A DNA stretch of 64,000 nt from Bradyrhizobium sp. AZCC 1719 (GTDB taxonomy: Bacteria > Pseudomonadota > Alphaproteobacteria > Rhizobiales > Xanthobacteraceae). Shown piece after piece: positions 8,452 through 15,641 of the stretch. The notes below the pieces were generated by a model, which was not told where the DNA came from, searched no databases, and saw only the letters and a program-made list of their open reading frames with translations. The stretch spans positions 3,625,001-3,689,000 of the forward strand of contig NZ_JAZHRU010000001.1 of NCBI RefSeq assembly GCF_036924525.1, read 5' to 3'. Both the position numbers and the translations under genes were made by a program. Within the stretch, counting starts at the first letter, position 1, and each line of letters starts with the position of its first letter.

Positions 8452-9705
8452 ATGAAAGCGATCATCGTCGGAGGCGGCATCGGAGGCCTTACCACCGCGC
8501 TGATGCTGCGCGCCCGCGGCATCGATTGCGAAGTGTTCGAGCAGTCCGATACCATCCGCGAACTCGGCGTCGGCATCAACACGCTGCCGCATGCGATCAG
8601 AGAATTGACCGCCCTCGGCCTGTTGGACCGGCTCGATGCTGCCGCTGTTCGTACCGATCAACTGTACTATCTCAGCCGCCACGGCCAGGAAGTCTGGCGC
8701 GAGCCGCGCGGCCTCGATGCCGGACACGACGTGCCGCAATTCTCGGTCCACCGCGGTCGCCTGCAAAGCGTGATTCATCGCGCCGTCGAGGAACGGCTCG
8801 GCCACGAGGCGATCCACACCGGTTGCCGTCTCGGCTCGTTTGCGCAGCACGAGGGCGGCGTGGTCGCTCACTTCTTCGACCGCACCGGCGCCCATGTCAA
8901 AACCGCGCGCGGCGATATCTTGATCGGCGCCGACGGCATTCATTCGCGCGTCCGCGAGATGCTGTTTCCCGACGAGGGGCCGCCGTGCTGGAACGGCCTA
9001 ATGCTGTGGCGTGGCGCGCGCGACTGGCCAGCCTTCCTGACCGGCCGCTCGATGATCGTGGCCGGTGGGTTGAATGCCAAGGTCGTGGTCTATCCGATTG
9101 CGGAAGGCTCGAGTCCATCGAGCCGGCTGACCAACTGGGCGGTGCTGGTGAAGATCGGCGACGGCAATTCACCGCCGCCGCGCCGCGAGGACTGGTCGCG
9201 GCCCGGCAAGCGCGAGGAACTGATGCCCCATGTCGAGCGCTTCAAGGTGCCGTATGTCGACGTGCGCAGCCTGATTTCGGCGACGCCGGAATTTTACGAA
9301 TATCCGTGCTGCGACCGCGATCCCCTGCCGTACTGGACCTGGGGACGCGTCACGCTGCTCGGCGACGCCGCGCACCCGATGTATCCAGTCGGATCCAATG
9401 GCGCCTCGCAGGCAATCCTTGACGCGCGGGCGCTCGCCGATGAGCTGGCGCGTGCCGAGCATCCGCGCCAGGCGCTGGTCGCCTATGAGAAGAAGCGCCT
9501 GCCGATGACGGCGGAGATCGTGCGCGCGAACCGCCGCGGCGGCCCCGAGGGCGTGATCGACGCCGTCGAGCAACTGGCGCCGGACGGCTTTACCGACATC
9601 GAGAAGGTGCTGAGCCACGCCCAGCGCGAAGCCATCGTCCGCGGCTACGCGTCCAAGGCCGGCTTCGCCCCGCCGCAGGTCGGGCTCGCGGCGGTGCGGG
9701 CGTAG
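8452..9705 (+). CDS. FAD-dependent monooxygenase (PhzS/aromatic hydroxylase-like)
   Basis: Single-component FAD monooxygenase of the PHBH superfamily, 417 aa. VGGGIGGLTTALMLRARG at the N-terminus binds FAD-ADP, ILIGADGIHSRVR is the DG motif for FAD/NAD(P)H, and VTLLGDAAHPMYPVGSNGA is the GD motif. The LRARGIDCEVFEQSDTIRELGVGIN opening (residues about 18-43) resembles proteins annotated as flavin-dependent oxidoreductases related to phenazine PhzS. It probably hydroxylates an aromatic substrate; in this locus an anthranilate- or kynurenine-derived compound is plausible, but the sequence does not say which. It follows the monooxygenase/reductase gene in the same direction with a 68-base gap containing a hairpin. 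It lacks the C-terminal hydrophobic region of typical kynurenine 3-monooxygenase. Confidence 0.85.
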   Translation: MKAIIVGGGIGGLTTALMLRARGIDCEVFEQSDTIRELGVGINTLPHAIRELTALGLLDRLDAAAVRTDQLYYLSRHGQEVWREPRGLDAGHDVPQFSVHRGRLQSVIHRAVEERLGHEAIHTGCRLGSFAQHEGGVVAHFFDRTGAHVKTARGDILIGADGIHSRVREMLFPDEGPPCWNGLMLWRGARDWPAFLTGRSMIVAGGLNAKVVVYPIAEGSSPSSRLTNWAVLVKIGDGNSPPPRREDWSRPGKREELMPHVERFKVPYVDVRSLISATPEFYEYPCCDRDPLPYWTWGRVTLLGDAAHPMYPVGSNGASQAILDARALADELARAEHPRQALVAYEKKRLPMTAEIVRANRRGGPEGVIDAVEQLAPDGFTDIEKVLSHAQREAIVRGYASKAGFAPPQVGLAAVRA

Positions 9706-9715
9706 GGAGCAACGT

Positions 9716-9821
9716 CCTCATCCTGAGGAGCGGCGTCTCTGCCGCGTCTCGAAGGATGAAGGCTCGGCTGTGGCCTCATGGTTCGAGACGGCGCTGAAGA
9801 AGCGCCTCCTCACCATGAGGG
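9716..9821. repeat. Intergenic palindromic repeat (CCTCATCCTGAGGAG family)
   Basis: Contains CCTCATCCTGAGGAGC, TCTCGAAGGATGAAGGC, GGCCTCATGGTTCGAGAC and GCGCCTCCTCACCATGAGGG in series, each nested as inverted repeats. The same words occur in opposite order and orientation at 54501-54648, so these are two copies of one family. It lies between two convergent genes, where it may act as a bidirectional terminator. Confidence 0.75.
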
Positions 9822-9830
9822 TCAAAGAAT

Positions 9831-10286
9831 TCACGCGCCCGGAGGCGGCGGCAGGAAGTGGATGTTGTGCTCGGCCGCCAGCGCCACCACAGCGTCCGGC
9901 TTCTGCTCCTTCATGTTGTGGATCGCCCAGAACAGGTCGTAGAGCCGCCGCGTCGGTGAGACCCAGAACAGCGTCTTCGTGGTCCGTCCCGACTTGTTGA
10001 AGATGCCGTGCGGCTTGCCCATCGGCAGGCGAACCAGATCGCCGGGGGTGGCCTGCGTGTCGGCGCCATCGAGGAAGAAGTCGAGCTGGCCTTCCAGGAT
10101 GTAGAGATACTCGTCCTGATCGGGATGGATGTGCGGCGGCACAAAAGTATCGGGCGGGAGCGTCGCGTGCCAGGAGAAGGAATGCTCGGTGACGCTCTTC
10201 GGCACATATGTCTGGCCGAGGATGCTCCAGGTGATTCCCTGGATTCCCTCGTTGGCGCGGGTAATGCCGGCGATTTCAGTCTTCAT
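9831..10286 (-). CDS. Cupin domain protein (paralogue of the cupin at 13485)
   Basis: Single-domain cupin, 151 aa. The first cupin motif reads FVPPHIHPDQDEYLYILEG, giving two His and an Asp/Glu as metal ligands, and the second reads GDLVRLPMGKPHGIFNKS with the last His. It shares the order T-W-x-ILGQ, VPKSVTE, FVPPHIHP, PHGIFNKS, LFWVSP and HFLPPPP with the cupin at 13485, so the two are diverged duplicates within the locus. Such proteins may be metal-dependent dioxygenases or isomerases; no reaction can be assigned. It starts at ATG 10286 and is 21 bases downstream of the LivK-type binding protein gene on the same strand, probably in one operon. Confidence 0.85.
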   Translation of the reverse strand: MKTEIAGITRANEGIQGITWSILGQTYVPKSVTEHSFSWHATLPPDTFVPPHIHPDQDEYLYILEGQLDFFLDGADTQATPGDLVRLPMGKPHGIFNKSGRTTKTLFWVSPTRRLYDLFWAIHNMKEQKPDAVVALAAEHNIHFLPPPPGA

Positions 10287-10307
10287 GGTCTCGCTCCCTC
10301 TCGATTG

Positions 10308-11483
10308 TTATTTCGCGGGCGTGCAATCCTTGGCATAGCGATCGCCGTAGTTGGAAAACACCTTCTCGACGATCTCGGTCTGGAATTTACCGTCCGGACG
10401 CTTGGCGACCTTGGTCAGATAGAAACTCTGGATCGGATAGCCGTTGACGTTGAACTTGAAGTCGCCGCGCAGCGAAGTGAACTCGGCCTTCCTGAGCGCG
10501 GCCGAGACCGCATCTTTGTTCTTCAGATCGCCCTTCACCGCCTTCACCGCGCTGTCGATCAGCATGGCCGTATCATAGCCCTGCATGGCGTAGGTGCCGG
10601 GCACGCTGTTATAGGCGGCCTCGTACGCAGCGACGAATTTTTTGCTGTGGGGGTTGTCCATGTTCGGCGCCCAGTTGGCGCCGCCGAACATGCCGACGGC
10701 GGCATCCTGTTGCGCGGGCAGGGTCGATTCGTCGACCGTGAACGCCGACAGCACCGGGATCTTGTCGGCGAGGCCGGCCTGCCGGTACTGCTTCACGAGG
10801 CCGACGCCCATGCCGCCCGGCATGAAGGTGAACAGCGCATCGACCTTGGAGGAGGCGATCTTGGTCAGTTCGACCTGGAAATCCAGCGTGCCGAGCGGGG
10901 TGTAGCTCTCCTCGACGATCTCGCCCTTGTAATCCAGCTTGAATCCGGCCGCCGAATCCTTGCCGGCCTGATAGTTCGGCACCAGCACGTAGATGCGCTT
11001 GTAGCCGCGGTCCTGGGCGACCTTGCCGAGGATCTCGTGAACCTGGTCATTCTGGTACGAGGTCACGTAGAAGAACGGACTGCACTCCTTGCCGGCATAG
11101 CTCGACGGCCCCGCGTTCGGGCTGATCAGGAACGTCTTGTTCCCCGTCACTGGCCGGTGAATGGCCTGCAGGATGTTGGAGAAGATCGGCCCGACGACGA
11201 AATCGACCGTCTCGCGCTCGAGCAGGCCCTTGGCCTTGGTCACGGCGCCATCGGGCTTGAGTTCATCGTCGACGACGATCACCTCGACGTCCTTGCCGGC
11301 CATCTTGCCGCCGAGCTCCTTGACCGCGAGCTGGAAGCCGTCGCGGGATTGCTGGCCGAGTACGGCCGCCGGGCCAGACAAGGTCGTGATCACGCCGATC
11401 TTGATCTTCTCCTGCGCTGCGGCGGGAGCGGCGGCAAACCCCAGCAAAACGGCAAGTCCTGTCAGCTTCAACGACTGCTTCAT
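10308..11483 (-). CDS. LivK-type ABC transporter substrate-binding protein
   Basis: Periplasmic binding protein of the branched-chain amino acid/aromatic acid family (periplasmic-binding fold type I), 391 aa. The chosen ATG at 11483 follows a strong GGAGGA site and gives a Sec signal peptide (MKQSLKLTGLAVLLG then AAPAAAQEK); a longer reading adds 11 unlikely residues. The mature part begins KIKIGVITTLSGPAAVLGQQ, the family hallmark. No permease or ATPase gene is nearby, so it must use a transporter encoded elsewhere. Relatives in Rhodopseudomonas bind aromatic acids; given the locus, anthranilate, kynurenine or a related aromatic is the likely ligand, by inference. Transcribed with the cupin gene, divergent from the MarR gene. 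Confidence 0.9.
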   Translation of the reverse strand: MKQSLKLTGLAVLLGFAAAPAAAQEKIKIGVITTLSGPAAVLGQQSRDGFQLAVKELGGKMAGKDVEVIVVDDELKPDGAVTKAKGLLERETVDFVVGPIFSNILQAIHRPVTGNKTFLISPNAGPSSYAGKECSPFFYVTSYQNDQVHEILGKVAQDRGYKRIYVLVPNYQAGKDSAAGFKLDYKGEIVEESYTPLGTLDFQVELTKIASSKVDALFTFMPGGMGVGLVKQYRQAGLADKIPVLSAFTVDESTLPAQQDAAVGMFGGANWAPNMDNPHSKKFVAAYEAAYNSVPGTYAMQGYDTAMLIDSAVKAVKGDLKNKDAVSAALRKAEFTSLRGDFKFNVNGYPIQSFYLTKVAKRPDGKFQTEIVEKVFSNYGDRYAKDCTPAK

Positions 11484-11608
11484 GATTATTCCTCCGTTTG
11501 GCGGCGCTGCAGCCAAAACCTACGCTACATCAAATGCTCGGGGTGCAGCTTATTCTGACGGCGACGGCACCCGCAAGCGCAACGCATCCATGCAAGCCAT
11601 GCGCCAAT

Positions 11609-11625
11609 TGCTTGAAACTTAAAGA
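11609..11625. promoter_or_regulatory. Candidate operator E of the anthranilate regulon
   Basis: Core GCTTGAAACTTAAAG lies in the 214-base region shared by the divergent binding-protein and MarR genes, about 75 bases before the MarR start. Its right half matches the kynU-region palindrome at 11 of 12 positions; the left half is not conserved. If real it would give autoregulation. Confidence 0.45.
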
Positions 11626-11697
11626 AATCTGGGCAATGATCCCAAGCTGAGCTCTGTTCGAGCTCGCCGAACGTTAAAACGCAGACAAGATAGGATC

Positions 11698-12198
11698 ATG
11701 ACTCTCGATTCAGAGACCAAGGCCGTCGAGCTCCCGGAGCATCATGGCGACGAACTCAGGCTGTGGCTTCGCCTCCTGACCTGCACGACCCTGATCGAGG
11801 GCGAGGTACGCAGCCGCTTGCGCGAGCGCTTCGACGTCACGCTGCCGCGGTTCGATCTGATGGCCCAGCTCGACAAGGTGCCGGAGGGCATGACGTTGTC
11901 GGATGTCTCGAAGCGGATGATGGTTTCGAATGGCAACGTCACTGGCCTCGTCGAGCGCCTGGTCGAATCCGGACATCTCGACCGCCGCACCTCGGAGGTC
12001 GACCGCCGCGTGCAGGTGATCCGTCTGACCAAGGCCGGTCGTGCCGAATTCCGCAAGATGGCGGCGGAACACGAATTATGGATCGCCGATATCTTCGGAG
12101 ACCTGACGCCGAAGGATGTCCGCGAGCTAATGCGCCTATTGGCCAAGACCAAGACTTCGGCGCAGAAGTCCGCGAGGGCGCGGGACGATCGAGGCTGA
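11698..12198 (+). CDS. MarR family transcriptional regulator
   Basis: Winged-helix regulator of 166 aa. The helix-turn-helix reads LSDVSKRMMVSNGNVTGLVERLVESGHL, followed by the wing DRRVQVIRLTKAGRAEFRKM, both diagnostic for MarR. N- and C-terminal helices would form the dimer interface. MarR proteins of CoA-dependent aromatic pathways usually repress and are released by an aryl-CoA. This is the best candidate for binding the palindromes found in six intergenic regions here, with 2-aminobenzoyl-CoA as a possible effector; both points are inference. Divergent from the binding-protein gene, with operator E between them. Confidence 0.93.
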   Translation: MTLDSETKAVELPEHHGDELRLWLRLLTCTTLIEGEVRSRLRERFDVTLPRFDLMAQLDKVPEGMTLSDVSKRMMVSNGNVTGLVERLVESGHLDRRTSEVDRRVQVIRLTKAGRAEFRKMAAEHELWIADIFGDLTPKDVRELMRLLAKTKTSAQKSARARDDRG

Positions 12199-12221
12199 CA
12201 CGGGAAGGGTGTCGCTGGACG

Positions 12222-13238
12222 CTAGTTCATCCCGCGCAGGGTCGCCGACGGCGTTTCGCCAAACTTGGCGCGATAGGCGCTTGCCATCCGGCTGAGATGT
12301 GTAAAGCCGAGCTCGAATGCGATATCGGTGATGCTGTCGCTGGGGGAGGCGATGGCCAGTCTGATGTTGAGGTGCGCGAGGCGGATGTCGCGCAGCATCT
12401 CGGAAATCGATGTACCAAAATGCCGCCGGAAGCCGAGCTGCAGCGCGCGGATGCCGGTGCCTGCGGCGGCGGCGAGCTGCGCCAGATCGAGTGGTTCTTC
12501 CGCATGCGCATGCAGGAATTCGCGCGCCCGCTGTAACGACTGCGGCAGCGCTTCGGTCCGGCCACCAAACCGGTCGATCGCGTCGCTGGCGCTGTGGCGC
12601 TGGCCGTGGAGCAAAGCACCCAACAACGTCTCGCGTATATTGGCTGCTGTTATCGGCGACAGCCGCTGCTGCGGTCCGAAGCGCTCGGCGAGATCGACGA
12701 ACTCAAAAATCTGCGACTGAAGCGCGCGGCCGGCTACGGAGGAGAGATCGACCGCGGGCTCGAACTCGACCGCGCCTGCCGGTCGCCCCGATAACGCCGC
12801 GGCCCGTTGCTCGATCAGGCGGCGGTCGACCAGCAGAATGATCTGGGCGCAATTACCTTCCCAGGTCATCCGTGTCGGGATCGTCGGCGACAGGAGTGAA
12901 GCGTAGGCGCCGGGAGCGGTTGCGATGTCGCGCGAGGCGGTTTGGATCCGCGCTGAACCGTGCACGGGAATTTGCAACAGGAAGAAACGTTCGAGACAGC
13001 CGGGGTCGATTGATACCGATCCGCCATAAGCGACGTAGTTGACAGAAAATCCGCCAAAAATCGCACAGTTATGCAGCGCAAAAAATTCGGATGAGGCGCG
13101 GGTGGGCTTTAGCTCATGCGGGCAGAATATGCGTCCAATCGCGTCGGCGGCGCCATCGACGCTATCGGTCGAAACGCGGTTGAATGCCGCCAGGCGGGCG
13201 GTCGGGTCATGCCTGACAATGCTGGTGCCCGTCTCCAC
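12222..13238 (-). CDS. AraC family transcriptional regulator
   Basis: A 338-aa AraC/XylS regulator. The N-terminal 200 residues form an AraC-binding-like domain of the type seen in FeaR/NahR-like aromatic regulators (FFLLQIPVHGSARI, APGAYASLLSP). The C-terminal 100 residues contain both helix-turn-helix units: LDLAQLAAAAGTGIRALQLG and SITDIAFELGFTHLSRMASA, then YRAKFGETPSATLRG. It starts with a GTG at 13238. Genes of this type usually activate an adjacent catabolic operon; the neighbours are the cupin and FMO genes on the other strand. It is convergent with the MarR gene, with a 23-base gap. Confidence 0.92.
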   Translation of the reverse strand: METGTSIVRHDPTARLAAFNRVSTDSVDGAADAIGRIFCPHELKPTRASSEFFALHNCAIFGGFSVNYVAYGGSVSIDPGCLERFFLLQIPVHGSARIQTASRDIATAPGAYASLLSPTIPTRMTWEGNCAQIILLVDRRLIEQRAAALSGRPAGAVEFEPAVDLSSVAGRALQSQIFEFVDLAERFGPQQRLSPITAANIRETLLGALLHGQRHSASDAIDRFGGRTEALPQSLQRAREFLHAHAEEPLDLAQLAAAAGTGIRALQLGFRRHFGTSISEMLRDIRLAHLNIRLAIASPSDSITDIAFELGFTHLSRMASAYRAKFGETPSATLRGMN

Positions 13239-13253
13239 GGCCCGGCCCTCTGC

Positions 13254-13275
13254 ATTATTTGAAGCCTATAATATC
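13254..13275. promoter_or_regulatory. Candidate operator F of the anthranilate regulon
   Basis: ATTATTTGAAGCCTATAATA lies 16-37 bases upstream of the AraC gene start and in the region shared with the divergent cupin gene. It agrees at 17 of 24 aligned positions with operator D, centred on AAGCCTA, but is only weakly symmetric. Confidence 0.4.
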
Positions 13276-13484
13276 TTGGGGCCGGATGGTTGGGAAGGCG
13301 ATTTGACGGCGACTTATGCCTGATTGGAAGGCAGCCGATCGTATCGCGCCGCAGCAATCCAAAATTCCGCGATGGGTTCGGCCGGATTCGTTTTCCGGCT
13401 AGACGGCCGTCCCGCTGCGTTAGAGCCTGCGCGAACCGTTCTGGGCCTCGCAACCACACCAACCGCGACAGAGGAGATGGCGAT

Positions 13485-13934
13485 ATGGCAGCACTCGAAA
13501 AAGGCATCACCGCCAACGGCACCGGCTACGGCGGCAAGACCTGGAATATTCTCGGTCAGGTCTACTTCCCCAAGGCCGTGACAGATTCAACCTTTGCGTT
13601 CGAGACCAACAGCGAGCCCGGTCAATTCGTGCCGGTGCACGTTCACCCCACACAGGATGAATTCATCCTGGTGCAGGAGGGCGTTCTCGATCTCAAGCTC
13701 GACGGCGTCTGGGTGCAGGCCAAGGCCGGCGACCTGGTTCGGATGCCACGCGGCATCCCGCATGGCTACTTCAACAAATCAGACAAGCCGGCCCGTGCGC
13801 TGTTCTGGGTGTCGCCGATGCAGAAGCTCGAAGCGCTGTTCGACCAGCTCCACAATCTGACCGACCCCGAAGAGGTGGTCCGGATCTCGGCGCAGCATGA
13901 GGTGAACTTTTTGCCGCCCGAGGCCAACGAATAG
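13485..13934 (+). CDS. Cupin domain protein (paralogue of the cupin at 9831)
   Basis: A 149-aa single-domain cupin. The ATG at 13485 is preceded by GAGGAG; the frame is open further upstream but without protein-like sequence. Metal ligands are visible in VPVHVHPTQDEFILVQEG and PRGIPHGYFNKS. It keeps the same motif order as the other cupin of this locus (WNILGQVYFPKAVTD, PHGYFNKS, LFWVSP, NFLPPE). It lies 33 bases before the FMO-like monooxygenase gene and is probably in its operon, so a role in handling that enzyme's substrate or product is plausible. The reaction is unknown. Confidence 0.85.
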   Translation: MAALEKGITANGTGYGGKTWNILGQVYFPKAVTDSTFAFETNSEPGQFVPVHVHPTQDEFILVQEGVLDLKLDGVWVQAKAGDLVRMPRGIPHGYFNKSDKPARALFWVSPMQKLEALFDQLHNLTDPEEVVRISAQHEVNFLPPEANE

Positions 13935-13967
13935 CTCGCTGAACTCATCCTTGTTGGAGACGTCGTC

Positions 13968-15458
13968 ATGGTCAGCCGAAAGAAAGTCTGCGTCATTGGC
14001 GCCGGTGTATCCGGACTTGCGGCCGCAAAAGCCTTCGCCGCGCGCGGTCATCAGATCATGATCGTCGAGCGCAGCGGCGATCTTGGCGGCGTCTGGGAAC
14101 CGGCGCGGTCCTATCCCGAGGTGCAAACGCAGAGCCCGAAGGATTTGTACCGCTACACCGACAAAGCGATGCCGGATTCCTATCCGGAATGGCCGAAAGG
14201 TCCGCAGGTCCACGCCTATCTGACTGAATACGCAAAGGACAACGATCTCCTCGGCGCGATCCGATTCAACACGACCGTGGTGCAAATGGATCGCCGGCCC
14301 GACTCTGCGCCGGGCTGGCGGCTCGATCTGCGTGGGCCGGACGGCCGCACCACTCCCGAAGACTTCGATTTCGTCGCGGTATGCACCGGGCAGTTCAACG
14401 AGCCGCAGACGCTCAGCCTGCCGGGCGAAGACGCCTTCAAGGCGCAGGGTGGGCGTATCCTGCACTCCTCGCAATATAACGACCCGGCGATTGCCAAAGG
14501 GCGCAGGATCGTCGTGCTCGGCGGCTCGAAGTCGGCGACCGATATCGCCGTCAACGCGGTCAATTCCGGGGCGGCCGAAGTGACGCTGGTGTACCGCGAG
14601 CCGGTGTGGCGGATTCCCTATTTCATCGGCGGCCTGGTCAATTTCAAACGCATTCTCTACATCCGCGCGCAGGAGGAGATGTTCCGGAGTTGGGGCATCG
14701 GCGCGATGTCGCGGTTCGCGCATGCGGTGGCAAAGCCGCTCGTCTGGGCCAACTGGCGCGGGCTGGAGAGCCTTCTGAAAATTCAACTCAAGCTCGGCAG
14801 ATGCGACATGGTGCCGAAGGAAAGGATCGAAGACGGCGTCAACTGCTCGGTGCCGATCGCGACGCCGGGATTCTTTCCGATGGTCGCGGACAAGCGCATC
14901 AAGGCTATCAGAGGTAGTTTTGAGCGCTATGATGGCAATACGATCGTGATGACTGGCGGGCAGCGCGTCCGGGCCGACGTGGCCGTGCTCGCGATCGGCT
15001 ACAAACTGGGTGTGCCGTTCCTGCCGCAGGCTTACCGAGACAGACTGGTCGATCCCGACGGGCAGTATCGGCTCTATCGGCTGATTGCCAACCCGGATCT
15101 GCCCGAAATGGGATTCGTCGGCTTCAACTCCAGTTTCTGCACGGTGTTGTGCGCAGACCTCGCCGCGAACTGGCTGGTGCGCTATGCCGATGGCCAGCTC
15201 GCCCGTCAGCCGACGCCCAAGGAGATGCGGGACAACATCGAGATGATGCTGCATTTCAAGCGCGTCGAGCGGCCGGCCGCCGGCATCTATGGCGGGCTGT
15301 GCGTCGCGCCCTATCACTTCAAGCATTTTGACGAATTGCTCGCCGACATCGGCGTATCCGGACGCCGGCGCAATCCGCTGGTGGAGAAATTCACCCCGCC
15401 CGATGCCGCCGCCTACGGCCGCTTCCTCGCCGCGGCGCCGGACTACCGGGCCGCCTGA
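13968..15458 (+). CDS. Flavin-containing monooxygenase (FMO/Baeyer-Villiger-like)
   Basis: Class B type flavoprotein monooxygenase, 496 aa. CVIGAGVSGLAAAKAFAARG is the FAD-binding site and VVLGGSKSATDIAVNAV the NADPH-binding Rossmann motif. Between them lies GGRILHSSQYND, in the place of the FxGxxxHxxxY/W fingerprint of FMOs and Baeyer-Villiger enzymes, of which the central His is kept. It may N-oxygenate an amine or insert oxygen in a ketone; the substrate is not deducible. Preceded at 33 bases by the cupin gene and followed by the aryl-CoA ligase gene in the same direction, with operator D in between. Confidence 0.85.
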   Translation: MVSRKKVCVIGAGVSGLAAAKAFAARGHQIMIVERSGDLGGVWEPARSYPEVQTQSPKDLYRYTDKAMPDSYPEWPKGPQVHAYLTEYAKDNDLLGAIRFNTTVVQMDRRPDSAPGWRLDLRGPDGRTTPEDFDFVAVCTGQFNEPQTLSLPGEDAFKAQGGRILHSSQYNDPAIAKGRRIVVLGGSKSATDIAVNAVNSGAAEVTLVYREPVWRIPYFIGGLVNFKRILYIRAQEEMFRSWGIGAMSRFAHAVAKPLVWANWRGLESLLKIQLKLGRCDMVPKERIEDGVNCSVPIATPGFFPMVADKRIKAIRGSFERYDGNTIVMTGGQRVRADVAVLAIGYKLGVPFLPQAYRDRLVDPDGQYRLYRLIANPDLPEMGFVGFNSSFCTVLCADLAANWLVRYADGQLARQPTPKEMRDNIEMMLHFKRVERPAAGIYGGLCVAPYHFKHFDELLADIGVSGRRRNPLVEKFTPPDAAAYGRFLAAAPDYRAA

Positions 15459-15543
15459 GGGGCGAGTTCCCGGCCCGGGCACGCGGCCGTTAATCTCTGC
15501 CGTGGGAATACGCGATTCCACTCTTGATTCCACCCTTGCGAAA

Positions 15544-15567
15544 AATTGTTTTAAGCCTAAAATGATT
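15544..15567. promoter_or_regulatory. Candidate operator D of the anthranilate regulon
   Basis: A 24-base imperfect palindrome (18 of 24 positions symmetric) with core TTTTAAGCCTAAAAT, 74 bases before the aryl-CoA ligase start. Its reverse complement contains ATTTTAGGCTTAAA, identical to the 14-base centre of operator B. This pair is the strongest evidence for a shared regulator. Confidence 0.65.
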
Positions 15568-15641
15568 TGCGAGACGGCGTTGCCGGGCGTCCTCGTTATT
15601 GATCTCGAGTCTTTCATGGATGGAGCGAGGGGAGATTGAAA

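Noticed and set aside
13779..15617. Antisense open frame of about 610 codons opposite the FMO gene
   Set aside because: Composition of a shadow frame; the plus strand has both Rossmann motifs of an FMO.
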